From contig OX388351.1 of assembly GCA_947579665.1 (NCBI GenBank), positions 1,860,001 to 1,924,000 of the forward strand: a stretch of DNA of 64,000 nt. The letters are read 5' to 3'. A model generated the notes under the pieces. It saw only the letters and a program-made list of their open reading frames with translations, did not search any database and had not been told where the DNA came from. Positions 38,801 through 52,215 of this stretch are shown piece by piece. This stretch comes from Sympetrum striolatum. Taxonomy: Eukaryota > Arthropoda > Insecta > Odonata > Libellulidae. Position numbers and translations under genes: made by a program. Positions within the stretch are counted from its first letter, which is position 1. Every line of letters starts with the position of its first letter.

Positions 38801-39906
38801 CCATTTTAGTTTACTAATCACAGGATTCTCAATGAGAAATAAGGGGAAATGAGGCTTTAGTGATACCAAGCATCAAGCGATGGACAATGGTGCTTGATAA
38901 GTAGAAATATTAAAGCTGCTTTGAAAATTACTAATTTTAGTTTAAATACTTTCGATACACTAGATTAAGTTGAATTTTTTTAGGTTTTTCAACAACTTAA
39001 TATAGATTTTATAGTATTCCTTTCCCATTTTAGTTTACCAATCATTGGATTCTCAATGAAAAATAAATGAAAATGAGGCTTTAGTGAGACCAAGCATCAA
39101 GCGACGGACCATGGTGCACGATAAGTAGAAACATTACAGCTGCTTTGAATATTCCTTATTTTAGTTTAAATACTTACGATATACTAGATTAAGTTGCATT
39201 TTTTTCTTTTTTTCAACAAGTTAATATATATTTTATTATATGCCTTTCCCCATTTTAGTTTACCAATCATAGGATTCTCAATGAAAAATAAGGGGAAATG
39301 AGGCTTTAGTGAGACCAAGCATCAAGCGATGGACCATGATGCAAGATAAGTATAAACATTACAGCTGCTTTAAAAATGCCTAATTTTAGTTTAAATACTT
39401 TCGATATACTAGATTAAGATGCATTTTTTTCGGTTTTTCAATCACTTTATATAGATTTTATTATATTCCTTTCCCATTTTAGTTTACCAATCATAGTATT
39501 CTCAATGATAAAAAACGGGAAATGAGACTTTAGTGAGACCAAGCATCAAGCGATGGACCATGATGCATCATAAGTAGAAACATTACAGCTGCTTTGAAAA
39601 TTCCTAATTTTAGTTTAAATACTTTCGATATACTAGATTAAGTTGCATTTATTTCTCTGTTTTTCAACAAGTTAATATATATTTTATTATATGCCTTTCC
39701 CATTTTAGTTTACCAATCATAGGATTCTCAATGAAAAATAAGTGGAAATGAGGCATTTGTGAGACCAAGCATCAAGCGATGGACCATTGTGCACGATAAG
39801 TAGAAACATTACAGATGTTTTAAAAATTCCTAATTTTAGTATAAATACTTCCGATATACTAGATTAAGTTGCATTTTTTTCGGTTTTTCAACCTCTTAAT
39901 ATAGAT
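35886..39906 (+). repeat. Block B higher-order unit, copy 2 (18 monomers, 4,021 bp)
   Basis: Same monomer order as copies 1 and 3 but one monomer short. After GAGCCCAAGCATCAAGCGAT (about 36,857) it passes directly to the GTGCACGATAAGTAG monomer, skipping the GAGGCACGAGAGG monomer. Outside this, only single-base differences from the neighbours were seen. The break lies in a stretch identical in both flanking monomers, as expected for unequal exchange between adjacent units. Confidence 0.9.
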
Positions 39907-42900
39907 TTTATTACATTCCATTCCCATTTTAGTTTACCAATCATAGGATTCTCAATGAAAAATAAGGGGAAATGAGGCTTTAGTGAGACCAAGCATCAAG
40001 CGATTGACCATGATGCACGGTAAGAAAAACATTACGGATGCCTTGAAAATTCCTAATTTTAGTTTAAATACTTTCTATATACTAGATTAAGTTGCATTTT
40101 TTTCGAATTTTCAACAACTTACTATAGATTTTATTATATTCCTTACCCATTTTAGTTTACCAATCATAGGATTCTCAATGAAAATTAAGGGGAAAAGAGG
40201 CTTTATTGAAACCAAGCATCAAGCGATTGACCATGGTGCACGATAACTATTAACATTACAGCTGCTTTGAGAATTCCTAATTTTAGTTTAAATACTTTCG
40301 ATATACTAGATTAAGTTTCATTTTCTTCGGTTTTTCAAAAACTTAATATAGATTTTATTACATTCCTTTCCCATTTTAGTTTACCAATCATAGGATTCTC
40401 AATGAAAAATAAGGGGAAATGAGGCTTTAGTGAGACCAAGCATCAAGCGATTGACCATGATGCACGGTAAGAAAAACATTACGGATGCCTTGAAAATTCC
40501 TAATTTTAGTTTAAATACTTTCGATATACTTGATAAAGTTGCATTTTTTTCGATTTTTGAACAACTTAATATATATTTTATTATATTCCCTTCCCATTTT
40601 AGTTTACCAATCATAGGATTCTCAATGAAAAATAAGGGGAAATGATGCTTCAGTGAGACCAAGCATCAAGCGATGGACCATGGTGCACGGTAAGTAGAAA
40701 CATTACGGCTGCTTTGAAAATTCCTAATTTTAGTTTAAATACTTTCGATATACTAGCTGGAGTTGCTTTTTTTCGGTTTTTCAACAACATAATATATATT
40801 TTGTTATATTCCTTTCCCATTTTAGTTTACCAATCATAGGATTCTCAAAGAAAAATAAGGGGAAATGAGGCTTTAGTGAGCCCAAGCATCAAGCGATGGA
40901 CCATGAGGCACGAGAGGTAGAAACATTACAGCTGCTTTGAAAATTCCTAATTTTAGTTTAAATACTTTCGATATGCTAGATTATGTTTCATTTTTTTCTG
41001 TTTTTCAACAACTTAATATAAATTTTATTATATTCCTTTCCCATTTGAGTTTACCAATCATAGGATTCTCAATGAAAAATAAGGGGAAATGAGGCTTTAG
41101 TGATACCAAGCATCAAGCGATGGACCATGGTGCACGATAAGTAGAAACATTACAGCTGCTTTGAAAATTCCTAATTTTAGTTTAAATACTTTCGATATAC
41201 TAGATTAAGTAGCATTTTTACGGTTTTCAACAACTTAATATACATATTTTTATATTCCTTTCCGATTTTAGTTTACCAATCATAGGATTCGAAATGAAAA
41301 ATAAGTGGAAATGAGGCTTTAGTGTGACCAAGCATCAAGCGATGGACCATGGTGAACGGTAAGTTAAAACATTACGGCTTTTTTGAAAATTCCTAATTTA
41401 AATTTAAATACTTTCGATATACTAGATTAAGTTGCTTTTTTTCGGTTTTTCTACAACTTGATATCGATTTTATTATATTCCTTTATCATTTTAGTTTACC
41501 AATCATAGGATTCTCAATGAAAAATAAGGGGAAATGAGACTTTAGTGAGACCAAGCATCAAGCGATGGACAATGGTGCACGATAAGAAGAAACGTTACAG
41601 CTGCGTTGAAAATTCCTAATTTTAGTTTACATACTTTCGATATACTAGATTAAGTTGCATTTTTTCGGTTTTTCAACAACTTAATATAGATTTTATTATA
41701 TTCCTTTCCCATATTAGTTTACCAATCACAGGATTCTCAATGAGAAATAAGGGGAAATGAAACTTTAGTGAGACCAAGCATCAAGCGATGGACAATGGTA
41801 CACGATAAGTAGAAATATTACAGCTGCTTTGAAAATTCCTAATTTTAGTTTAAATACTTTCGAACTACTAGATTAAGTTGCGTTTTTTTCGGTTTTTCAA
41901 CAACATAATATATATTTTGTTATATTCCTTTCCCATTTTAGTTTACCAATCATAGGATTCTTAATGAAAAATAAGGGGAAATGAGGCTTTAGTGAGACCA
42001 AGCATCAAGCGATGGACCATGGTTCACGATAAGTAGTAACATTACCTCTGCTTTGAAAATTCCTAATTTTAGTTTAAATACTTTCGATATACTAGATTAA
42101 GTTGCTTTTTTTCGGTTTTTCAATAAATTAATATAGATTTTATTATATTCCTTTCCCATTTTAGGTTACCAATCATAGGATTCGAAATGAAAATAAGGGG
42201 AAATGATGCTTTGGGATGCCAAGCATCAAGCGATGGACAATGGTGCACGATAAGTAGAAATATTACAGCTGCTTTGAAAATACCTAATTTTAGTTTAAAT
42301 ACTTTCGATACACTAGATTAAGTTGCATTATTTTCGGTGTTTCAAAAATTTAATATATATTTTAGTATATTCCTTTCCCATTTTGGTTTACCAATCATAG
42401 GATTCTCAATGAAAAATAAGGGGAAATGAGGCTTTAGTGAGAGCAAGCATCAAGCGATGGACCATGGTGCACGGTAAGTAGAGACATTACGGCTGCTTTG
42501 AGAATTCCTAATTTTAGTTTAAATACTTTCGATATACTAGATTAAGATGCATTTTTTTCGGTTTTTCAACAACTTAATATATATTTTATTATATTCCTTT
42601 CCCATTTTAGTTTACCAATCATAGGATCTCAATGAAAAATAAGGGGAAATGATGCTTTGTGATACCAAGCATCAAGCGATGGACCATGGTGCACGATAAG
42701 TAGAAACATTACGGATGCTTTGAAAATTCCTAATTTTAGTTTAAATACTTTCGATATACTATATTAAGTTGCTTTTTTTCTGTTTTTCAACAACTTAATA
42801 TAGATTTTATTATATTCCTTTCCCATTTTAGTTTACCAATCATAGGATTCTCAATGAGAAATAAGGGGAAATGAGGCTTTAGTGAGACCAAGCATCAAGC

Positions 42901-44151
42901 GATGGACAATGGTGCACGATAAGTAGAAATATTACAGCTTCTTTGAAAATACCTAATTTTAGTTTAAATACTTTCGATATACTAGATTAAGTTATTTTTT
43001 TTCGGTTTTTCAACAACTTAATATAGATTGTATTATATTCCTTTACCATTTTAGTTTACTAATCACAGGATTCTCAATGAGAAATAAGGGGAAATGAGGC
43101 TTTAGTGATACCAAGCATCAAGCGATGGACAATGGTGCTTGATAAGTAGAAATATTAAAGCTGCTTTGAAAATTACTAATTTTAGTTTAAATACTTTCGA
43201 TACACTAGATTAAGTTGAATTTTTTTAGGTTTTTCAACAACTTAATATAGATTTTATAGTATTCCTTTCCCATTTTAGTTTACCAATCATTGGATTCTCA
43301 ATGAAAAATAAATGAAAATGAGGCTTTAGTGAGACCAAGCATCAAGCGACGGACCATGGTGCACGATAAGTAGAAACATTACAGCTGCTTTGAATATTCC
43401 TTATTTTAGTTTAAATACTTACGATATACTAGATTAAGTTGCATTTTTTTCTTTTTTTCAACAAGTTAATATATATTTTATTATATGCCTTTCCCCATTT
43501 TAGTTTACTAATCATAGGATTCTCAATGAAAAATAAGGGGAAATGAGGCTTTAGTGAGACCAAGCATCAAGCGATGGACCATGATGCAAGATAAGTATAA
43601 ACATTACAGCTGCTTTAAAAATGCCTAATTTTAGTTTAAATACTTTCGATATACTAGATTAAGATGCATTTTTTTCGGTTTTTCAATCACTTTATATAGA
43701 TTTTATTATATTCCTTTCCCATTTTAGTTTACCAATCATAGTATTCTCAATGATAAAAAACGGGAAATGAGACTTTAGTGAGACCAAGCATCAAGCGATG
43801 GACCATGATGCATCATAAGTAGAAACATTACAGCTGCTTTGAAAATTCCTAATTTTAGTTTAAATACTTTCGATATACTAGATTAAGTTGCATTTATTTC
43901 TCTGTTTTTCAACAAGTTAATATATATTTTATTATATGCCTTTCCCATTTTAGTTTACCAATCATAGGATTCTCAATGAAAAATAAGTGGAAATGAGGCA
44001 TTTGTGAGACCAAGCATCAAGCGATGGACCATTTTGCACGATAAGTAGAAACATTACAGATGTTTTAAAAATTCCTAATTTTAGTATAAATACTTCCGAT
44101 ATACTAGATTAAGTTGCATTTTTTTCGGTTTTTCAACCTCTTAATATAGAT
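39907..44151 (+). repeat. Block B higher-order unit, copy 3 (19 monomers, 4,245 bp)
   Basis: Follows copy 2 at +4,021, then at +4,245 after the extra monomer. It shares the extra monomer with copy 1. Private changes include CTCAAAGAAAAA near 40,846, GGATTCGAAATG for GGATTTGAAATG near 42,179, TTTGGGATGCC near 42,211, TTTACTAATC near 43,504 and CCATTTTGCACG near 44,029. Regular order ends near 44,151. Confidence 0.88.
40906..41129 (+). repeat. Extra monomer in block B copy 3 (224 bp)
   Basis: Counterpart of 32,640-32,863 at +8,266 bp (4,245 + 4,021), with the same diagnostic strings. Its presence in copies 1 and 3 but not 2 favours loss from copy 2 over two independent gains. Confidence 0.88.
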
Positions 44152-45944
44152 TTTATTATATTCCTTTCCCATTTTAGTTTACCAATCCTAGGATTCTCAA
44201 CGAAAAATAAGTGGAAATGAGGCATTTGTGAGACCAAGCATCAAGCGATGGACCATTGTGCACGATAAGTAGAAACATTACAGCTGCTTTGAGAATTCCT
44301 AAATTTAGTTTACATACTTCCGATATACTAGATTAAGTTGCATTTTTTTCGGTTTTTCAACCTCTTAATATAGATTTTATTATATTCCTTTCCCATTTTA
44401 GTTTACCAATCATAGGATTCTCAATGAAAAATAAGGAGAAATGAGGATTTAGTGAGACCAAGCATCAAGCGATTGACCATGGTGCACGATAAGTAGAAAC
44501 ATTACAGCTGCTTTGAAAATTCCAAATTTTAGTTTAAATACTTTCGATAAACTAGTTTAAGTTGCATTTTTTTCGGTTTTTCAACAACTTAATATATATT
44601 TTATTATATTCCTTTCCCATTTTAGTTTACCAATCATAGGATTCTCAATGAAAAATAAGGGGAAATGAGGCATTAGTGAAACCAAGCATCAAGCGATGGA
44701 CCATGGTTCACGATAAGTAGAAACATTACAGCTGCTTTGAAAATTCTTACTTTTTTTTATTAACTTTCGATATACTAGTATAAGTTGCATTTTTTTCGGT
44801 TTTTTAACAACTTAATATAGATTTTATTATATTCCTTTCCCATTTTAGTTTACCAATCATAGGATTCACAATGAAAAATAAGGAGAAATGAGGATTTAGT
44901 GAGACCAAGCATCAAGCGATTGACCATGGTGCACGATAAGTAGAAACATTACAGCTGCTTTGAAAATTCCAAATTTTAGTTTAAATATTTTCGATATAGT
45001 AGATTAAGCTGCTTTTTTTTCGGTTTTTCAATAACTTAATATAGATTTTATTATATTCCTTTCCCATTTTAGTTTACCAATCATAGGATTCTCAATAAAA
45101 ATAGGGGGAAAGAGGCTTTAGTGAGACCAAGCATCAAGTGATGGACCATGGTGCATGATAAGTAGAAACATTACAGTTGCTTTGAAAATTCCTAATTTTA
45201 GTTTAAATACTTTCGATATACTAGATTAAGATGCATTTTTTTTCGGTTTTTCAACAACTTAATATACATTTTATTATATACCTTTCCCATTTTAGTTTAC
45301 CAATCATAGGATTCACAATGAAATATAAGGGGAAATGAGGCTTTAGTGAGACCAAGCATCAAGTGATGGACCATGGTGCACGATAAGTAGAAATACTACA
45401 GCTGCTTTGAAAATTCCTAATGTTAGTTTAAATACTTTATATATACTAGATTAAGTTGCATTGTTTCGGTTTTTCAACAACTTAATATATATTTTATTAT
45501 ATTCCTTTCCCATTATAGTTTTCCAATCATTGGATTCTCAATGAAAAATAAGTGGGAATGAGGCTTTAGTGAGACCAAGCATCAAGCAACGGACCATGGT
45601 GCACGATAAGTAGAAACATTACAGCTGCTTTGAAAATTCCTATTTTTAGTTTAATAACTTTCGATACACTAGTTTAAGTTGCATTTGTTTCGGTTTTTAA
45701 CCAATTTAATATATATTTTTTATATTCCTTTATCATTTTAGTTTACCAATCATAGGATTCTCAATGAGAAATAAGGGGAAATGAGGCTTTAGTGAGACCA
45801 AGCATCATGCGATGGACAATGGTGCACGATAAGTAGAAATATTAAAGCTGCTTTGAAAATTCCTAATTTTAGTTTAAATACATTCGATATACTAGGTTAA
45901 GTTGCATTTTTTTCTTTTTTTCAACAATTTAATATATTTTTTAT
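44152..45944 (+). repeat. Transition zone between blocks B and C
   Basis: About eight monomers outside the regular units of either block. The first two resemble the CATTTGTGAGACC / CAACCTCTTAATATAG type also found at about 50,030-50,330. The following ones carry AAGGAGAAATGAGGATTTAG, AGTGATGGACC and AAGCAACGGACC types that recur in block C. No gene or unique sequence. Confidence 0.75.
44700..45760 (+). repeat. Local six-monomer-offset duplication, left copy
   Basis: Matches about 46,039-47,100 at an offset near 1,339 bp (six monomers). Shared markers are TAGTATAAGTTGC, AAGGAGAAATGAGGATTTAG, GATATAGTAGATTAAGCTGC, CAATAAAAATAGGGGG, CACAATGAAATATAAGG, AAGTGGGAATGAGG and TAACTTTCGATACACTAG in the same order. 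The two copies differ by scattered bases, more than between the two block C copies, so this event is older. Confidence 0.75.
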
Positions 45945-46038
45945 TATATTCCTTTCCCATTTTAGTTTACCAATCATAGGATTCTCAATGAAAAAAAGGG
46001 GAAATGAGGCTTTAGTGAGAACAAGTATCAAGCAATGG

Positions 46039-47100
46039 ACCATGGTTCACGATAAGTAGAAACATTACAGCTGCTTTGAAAATTCCTACTTTTTTTTAAT
46101 AACTTTCGATATACTAGTATAAGTTGCATTTTTTTCGGTTTTTCGACAGCTTAATATAGATTTTATTATATTCCTTTCCCATTTTAGTTTACCAATCATA
46201 GGATTCTCAATGAAAAATAAGGAGAAATGAGGATTTAGTGAGACCAAGCATCAAGCGATTGACCATGGTGCACGATAAGTAGAAACATTACAGCTGCTTA
46301 GAAAATTCCAAATTTTAGTTTAAATATTTTCGATATAGTAGATTAAGCTGCTTTTTTTCGGTTTTTCAATAACTTAATATAGATTTTATTATATTCCTTT
46401 CCCATTTTAGTTTACCAATCATAGGATTCTCAATAAAAATAGGGGGAAAGAGGCTTTAGTGAGACCAAGCATCAAGTGATGGACCATGGTGCATGATAAG
46501 TAGAAACATTACAGTTGCTTTGAATATTCCTAATTTTAGTTTAAATACTTTCGATATACTAGATTAAGATGCATTTTTTTCGGTTTTTCAACAAATTAAT
46601 ATATATTTTATTATATACCTTTCCCATTTTAGTTTACCAATCATAGGATTCACAATGAAATATAAGGGGAAATGAGGCTTTAGTGAGACCAAGCATCAAC
46701 CGATGGACCATGGTGCACGATAAGTAGAAACACTACAGCTGCTTTGAAAATTCCTAATGTTAGTTTAAATACTTTATATATACTAGATTAAGTTGCATTG
46801 TTTCGGTTTTTCAACAACTTAATATATATTTTATTATATTCCTTTCCCATTATAGTTTTCCAATCATTGGATTCTCAATGAAAAATAAGTGGGAATGAGG
46901 CTTTAGTGAGACCAAGCATCAAGCAACGGACCATGGTGCACGATAAGTAGAAACATTACAGCTGCTTTGAAAATTCCTAATTTTAGTTTAATAACTTTCG
47001 ATACACTAGTTTAAGTTGCATTTGTTTCGGTTTTTCAACAACTTAATATATATTTTTTATATTCCTTTGCCATTTTAGTTTACCAATCATAGGATTCTCA
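46039..47100 (+). repeat. Local six-monomer-offset duplication, right copy
   Basis: Right-hand partner of 44,700-45,760 and the left part of block C copy 1. The same cassette appears a third time in the second block C copy at about 55,200-56,260, inherited through the 9,160-bp duplication. Confidence 0.75.
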
Positions 47101-47230
47101 ATGAAAAATAAGGGGAAATGAGGCTTTAGTGATACCAAGCATCAAGCGATGGACAATGGTGCACGATAAGTAGAAATATTACAGCTGCTTTAAAAATTCC
47201 TAATTTTAGTTTAAATACTTTCGATATACT

Positions 47231-47272
47231 AGATTACGTTGCTTTTTTTCGGTTTTTCAATAAAATAATATA
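47231..47272 (+). other. Clustered-difference patch in block C copy 1 (conversion-like)
   Basis: Reads AGATTACGTTGC then CAATAAAATAATATAG, while the otherwise near-identical copy 2 at 56,390-56,430 reads AGCTGAAGTTGC then CAACAACCTAATATAG. The copy 1 version equals a monomer type common in block A (for example 777-818). Several differences packed into about 40 bp, in a background of roughly one difference per several hundred bp, fit a short gene-conversion tract. Confidence 0.6.
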
Positions 47273-50200
47273 GATTTTATTATATTCCTTTCCCATTTTA
47301 GTTTACCAATCATAGGATTCTCAATGAGAAATAAGGGGAAATTAGGCTTTAGTGAGACCAAGCATCAAGCGATGGACAATGGTGCACGATAAGTAGAAAT
47401 ATTATAGCTTCTTTGAAAATACCTAATTTTAGTTTAAATACCTTCGATACACTAGATTAAGTTGCATTTTTTTCGGTTTTTCAACAATTTAATATAGAAA
47501 TTTATTATATTCCTTTATCATTTTAGTTTACCAATCATAGGATTCTCAATGAAAAATAAGTGGAAATGAGGCTTTAGTGAGACCAAGCATCAAGCGATGG
47601 ACATTGGTGTACGATAAAAAGAAACGTTACAGCTGCGTTGAAATTTCCTAATTTTAGTTTAAATACTTTCGAAATACTAGATTAAGTTATTTTTTTTCGG
47701 TTTTTCAACAACTTAATATAGATTGTATTATATTCCTTTACCATTTTAGTTTACTAATCACAGGATTCTCAATGAAAAATAAAGGGGAAATGAGGCTTTA
47801 GTGAGACCAAGCATCATGCGATGGACAATGGTGCACGATAAGTAGAAATATTAAAGCTGCTTTGAAAATTCCTAATTTTAGTTTAAATACTATCGATATA
47901 CTAGGTTAAGTTGCATTTTTTTCGGTTTTTCAACAATTTAATATATTTTTTATTATATTCCTTTCCCATTTTAGTTTTCCAATCATAGGATTCTCAATGA
48001 AAAAAAAGGGGAAATGAGGCTTTAGTGAGACCAAGCATCAAGCGATGGACCATGAGGCACGAGAGGTAGAATCATTACGGCTGCTTTGAAAATTCCTAAT
48101 TTTAGTTTAAATACTTTCGATATACTAGATTAAGTAGCATTTTTACGGTTTTTTAACAACTTAATATATATATTTTTATATTCCTCTCCCATTTTAGTTT
48201 ACCAATCATAGGATTCGAAATGAAAAATAAGTGGAAATGAGGCTTTAGTGTGACCAAGCATCAAGCGATGGACCATTGTGCACGGTAAGTTAAAACATTA
48301 CGGCTGCTTTGAAAATTAATAATTTAAATTTAAATACTTTCGAAATACTAGATTAAGTTGCTTTTTTTTGGTTTTTCAACAACTTAATATAGATTTTATT
48401 ATATTCCTTTATCATTTTAGTTTACCAATCATAGGATTCTCAATGAAAAATAAGGGGAAATGAGGCTTTATTGATACAAAGCATCAAGCGATGGACCATG
48501 GTGCACGGAAAGTAGAAACATTACGGCTGCTTTGAAAATTCCTTATTTTAGTTTAAATACTTTCGATATACTAGATTAAGTTCCATATTTTTCGGTTTTT
48601 CAACAATATAATACAGATTTATTATATTCCTTTACCATTTTAGTTTACCAATCATAGGATTCTCAATGAAAAATAGGGGGAAATGAGGCTTTAGTGAGAC
48701 CAAGCATCAAATAATGGACATTGGTGCACGGTAAGTAGAAACATTACAGCTGATTTGAAAATTCCTAATTATAGTTTTAATACTTTCGATATACTAGATT
48801 AAGTTGCATTTTAATCGGTTTTTCAACAACATAATAAATATTTTATTATATTCCTTTCCCATTTTTTTTTACCAATCATAGGATTCTCAATGAAAAATAA
48901 GGGGAAATAAGGCTTTAGTGAGAGCAAGCATTAAGCGATGGACCATGGTGCACGATAAGTAGAAACACTACAGCTGCTTTAGAAATTCCTAATGTTAGTT
49001 TAAATACTTTCGATATACTTGATTAAGTTGCATTGTTTTCGGTTTTTCAACAACTTAATATATATTTTATTATATTCCTTTCCCTATATAGTTTACCAAT
49101 CATTGGATTCTCAATGAAAAATAAATGAAAATGAGGCTTTAGTGAGACCAAGCATCAAGCGACGGACCATGGTGCACGATAAGTAGAAACATTACAGCTG
49201 CTTTGAATATTCCTTATTTTAGTTTAAATACTTTCGATGTACTAGATTAAGTTGCAATTTTTTCTGTTTTTCAACAAGTTAATATAGATTTCATTATATT
49301 CCTTTCCCATTTTAGTTTACCAATCATAGGATTCTCAATGAAAAATAAGGGGAAATGAGGCTTTAGTGAGACCAAGCATCAAGCGATGGACCATGATGCA
49401 AGATAAGTATAAACATTACAGCTGCTTTAAAAATGCCTAATTTTAGTTTAAATACTTTCGATATACTAGATTAAGATGCATTTTTTTCGGTTTTTCAATC
49501 ACTTTATATGGATTTTATTATATTCCTTTCCCATTTTAGTTTACCAATCATAGGATTCTCAATGATAAAAAAGGGGAAATGAGGCTTTAGTGAGACCAAG
49601 CATCAAGCGATGGACCATGATGCATCATAAGTAGAAACATTACAGCTGCTTTGAAAATTCCTAATTTTAGTTTAAATACTTTCGATGTACTAGATTAAGT
49701 TGCAATTTTTTCTGTTTTTCAACAAGTTAATATAGATTTCATTATATTCCTTTCCCATTTTAGTTTACCAATCATAGGATTCTCAATGAAAAATAAGGGG
49801 AAATGAGGCTTTAGTGAGACCAAGCATCAAGCGATGGACCATGATGCATCATAAGTAGAAACATTACAGCTGCTTTGAAAATTCCTAATTTTAGTTTAAA
49901 TACTTTCGATGTACTAGATTAAGTTGCAATTTTTTCTGTTTTTCAACAAGTTAATATAGATTTCATTATATGCCTTTCCCATTTTAGTTTACCAATCATA
50001 GGATTCTCAATGAATAACTAGGGGAAATCATGCTTTTGTGAGACCAAGCATCAAGCGATGGACCATTGTGCACGGTAAGTAGAAACATTACAGATGCTTT
50101 GAAAATTCCTAATTTTAGTATAAATACTTTCGATATACTAGATTAAGTTGCATTTTTTTCGGTTTTTCAACCTCTTAATATAGATTTTATTATATTCCTT

Positions 50201-51360
50201 TCCCATTTTAGTTTACCAATCCTAGGATTCTCAATGAAAAATAAGTGGAAATGAGGCATTTGTGAGACCAAGCATCAAGCGATGGACCATTGTGCACGAT
50301 AAGTAGAAACATTACAGCTGCTTTGAGAATTCCTAAATTTAGTTTAAATACTTTCGATATACTAGATTAAGTTGCATTTTTTTTTGTTTTTCAATCACTT
50401 TATATAGATTTTATTATATTCCTTTCCCATTTTAGTTTACCAATCATAGGATTCTCAATGAAAAATAGGAGGAAATGAGGCTTTAGTGAAACCAAGCCTC
50501 AAACGATGGACCATGGTGCACGATAAGTAGAAACATTAGAGCTCTTTTGAAAATTCCTAATTTAAGTTTTAATTCTTTCGATATACTAGATTAAGATGCA
50601 TTTTTCTCGGTTTTTCAACAACTTAATATAGATTTTATTATATTCCTTTCCCATTTTAGTTTACCAATCCTAGGATTCTCAATGAAAAATAAGTGGAAAT
50701 GAGGCTTTAGTGAGACGAATCATCAAGCGATGGACCATGGTGCACGATAAGTAGAAAAATTACAGCTCGTTTGAAAATTCCTTATTTTAGTATAAATACT
50801 TTCGATATACTAGATTAAGTTGCATTTTTTTCGGTTTTTCAACCTCTTATTACAGATTTTATTGTATTTCTTTCCCATTTTTGTTTACCAATCATAGGAT
50901 TCTCAATGAAAAATAAGGGGAAATGAGGCATTAGTGAGACCAAGCATCAAGCGATGGACCATGGTTCACGATAAATAGAAACATTACAGCTGCTTTGAAA
51001 ATTCCTACTTTTTTTAATAACTTTCGATATACTAGTATAAGTTGCATTTTTTTCGGTTTTTCAACAACTTAATATATATTTTTTATATTCCTTTCCTATT
51101 TTAGTTTACCAATCATAGGATTCTCAATGAAAAATAAGGGGAAATGAGGCTTTAGTGAGACCAAGCGTCAACCGATGGACCATGGTGCAAGATAAGTAGA
51201 AACATTACGGCTGCATTGAAAATTCCTAATTTTAGTTTAAATACTTTCGATATACTAGATTAAGTTGCTTTTTTTTCGGTTATTCAACAACTTAATATAT
51301 ATTTTATTAAATTCCTTTCCCATTTTAGTTTACCAATCCTAGGATTCTCAATGAAAAATA

Positions 51361-52215
51361 AGGGGAAAGAGGCTTTAGTGAGACCAAGCATCAAGTGATG
51401 GACCATGGTGCATGATAAGTAGAAACATTACAGTTGCTTTGAAAATTCCTAATTTTAGTTTAAATACTTCGATATAATAGATTAAGATGCATTTTTTTCG
51501 GTTTTTCAACAACTTAATATATATTTTATTATATACCTTTCCCATTTTAGTTTACCAATCATAGGATTCACAATGAAATATAAGGGGAAATGAGGCTTTA
51601 GTGAGACCAAGCATCAAGTGATGGACCATGGTGCATGATAAGTAGAAACATTACAGTTGCTTTGAAAATTCCTAATTTTAGTTTAAATACTTTCGATATA
51701 CTAGATTAAGATGCATTTTTTTCGGTTTTTCAACAAGTTAATATAGATTTCATTATATTCCTTTCCCATTTTAGTTTACCAATCATAGGATTCACAATGA
51801 AATATAAGGGGAAATGAGGCTTTAGTGAGACCAAGCTTCAAGTGATGGACCATGGTGCATGTAAGTAGAAACATTACAGTTGCTTTGAAAATTCCTAATT
51901 TTAGTTTAAATACTTTCGATATGCTAGATTAAGATGCATTTTTTTCGGTTTTTCAACAACTTAATATATATTTTATTATATTCATTTCCCATTATAGTTC
52001 TCCAATCATTGGATTCTCAATGAAAAATAAGTGGGAATGAGGCTTTAGTGAGACCAAGCATCAAGCAACGGACCATGGTGCACGATAAGTAGAAACATTA
52101 CAGCTGCTTTGAAAATTCCTAATTTTAGTTTAATAACTTTCGATACACTAGTTTAAGTTGCATTTGTTTCGGTTTTTCAACAACTTAATATATATTTTTT
52201 ATATTCCTTTGCCAT
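51361..52215 (+). repeat. AGTGATGG / AGCAACGG monomer cassette in block C
   Basis: A run of monomers with AAGTGATGGACCATGGTGCA-TGATAAG and CATTACAGTTGC, followed by one with CAATCATTGGATTC, AAGTGGGAATG, AAGCAACGG and TAACTTTCGATACACTAG. The same run, with one rather than three AGTGATGG monomers or with the second one altered, occurs at about 45,120-45,720, 46,450-47,060, 55,610-56,230 and 60,530-61,370. Here the AGTGATGG type is amplified to three in a row. Confidence 0.7.

Noticed and set aside
47778..47790. AATAAA polyadenylation-like string
   Set aside because: Most monomers read AATAAG here; the AATAAA form arises from a single inserted A in this monomer and its +9,160 copy, with no downstream context.
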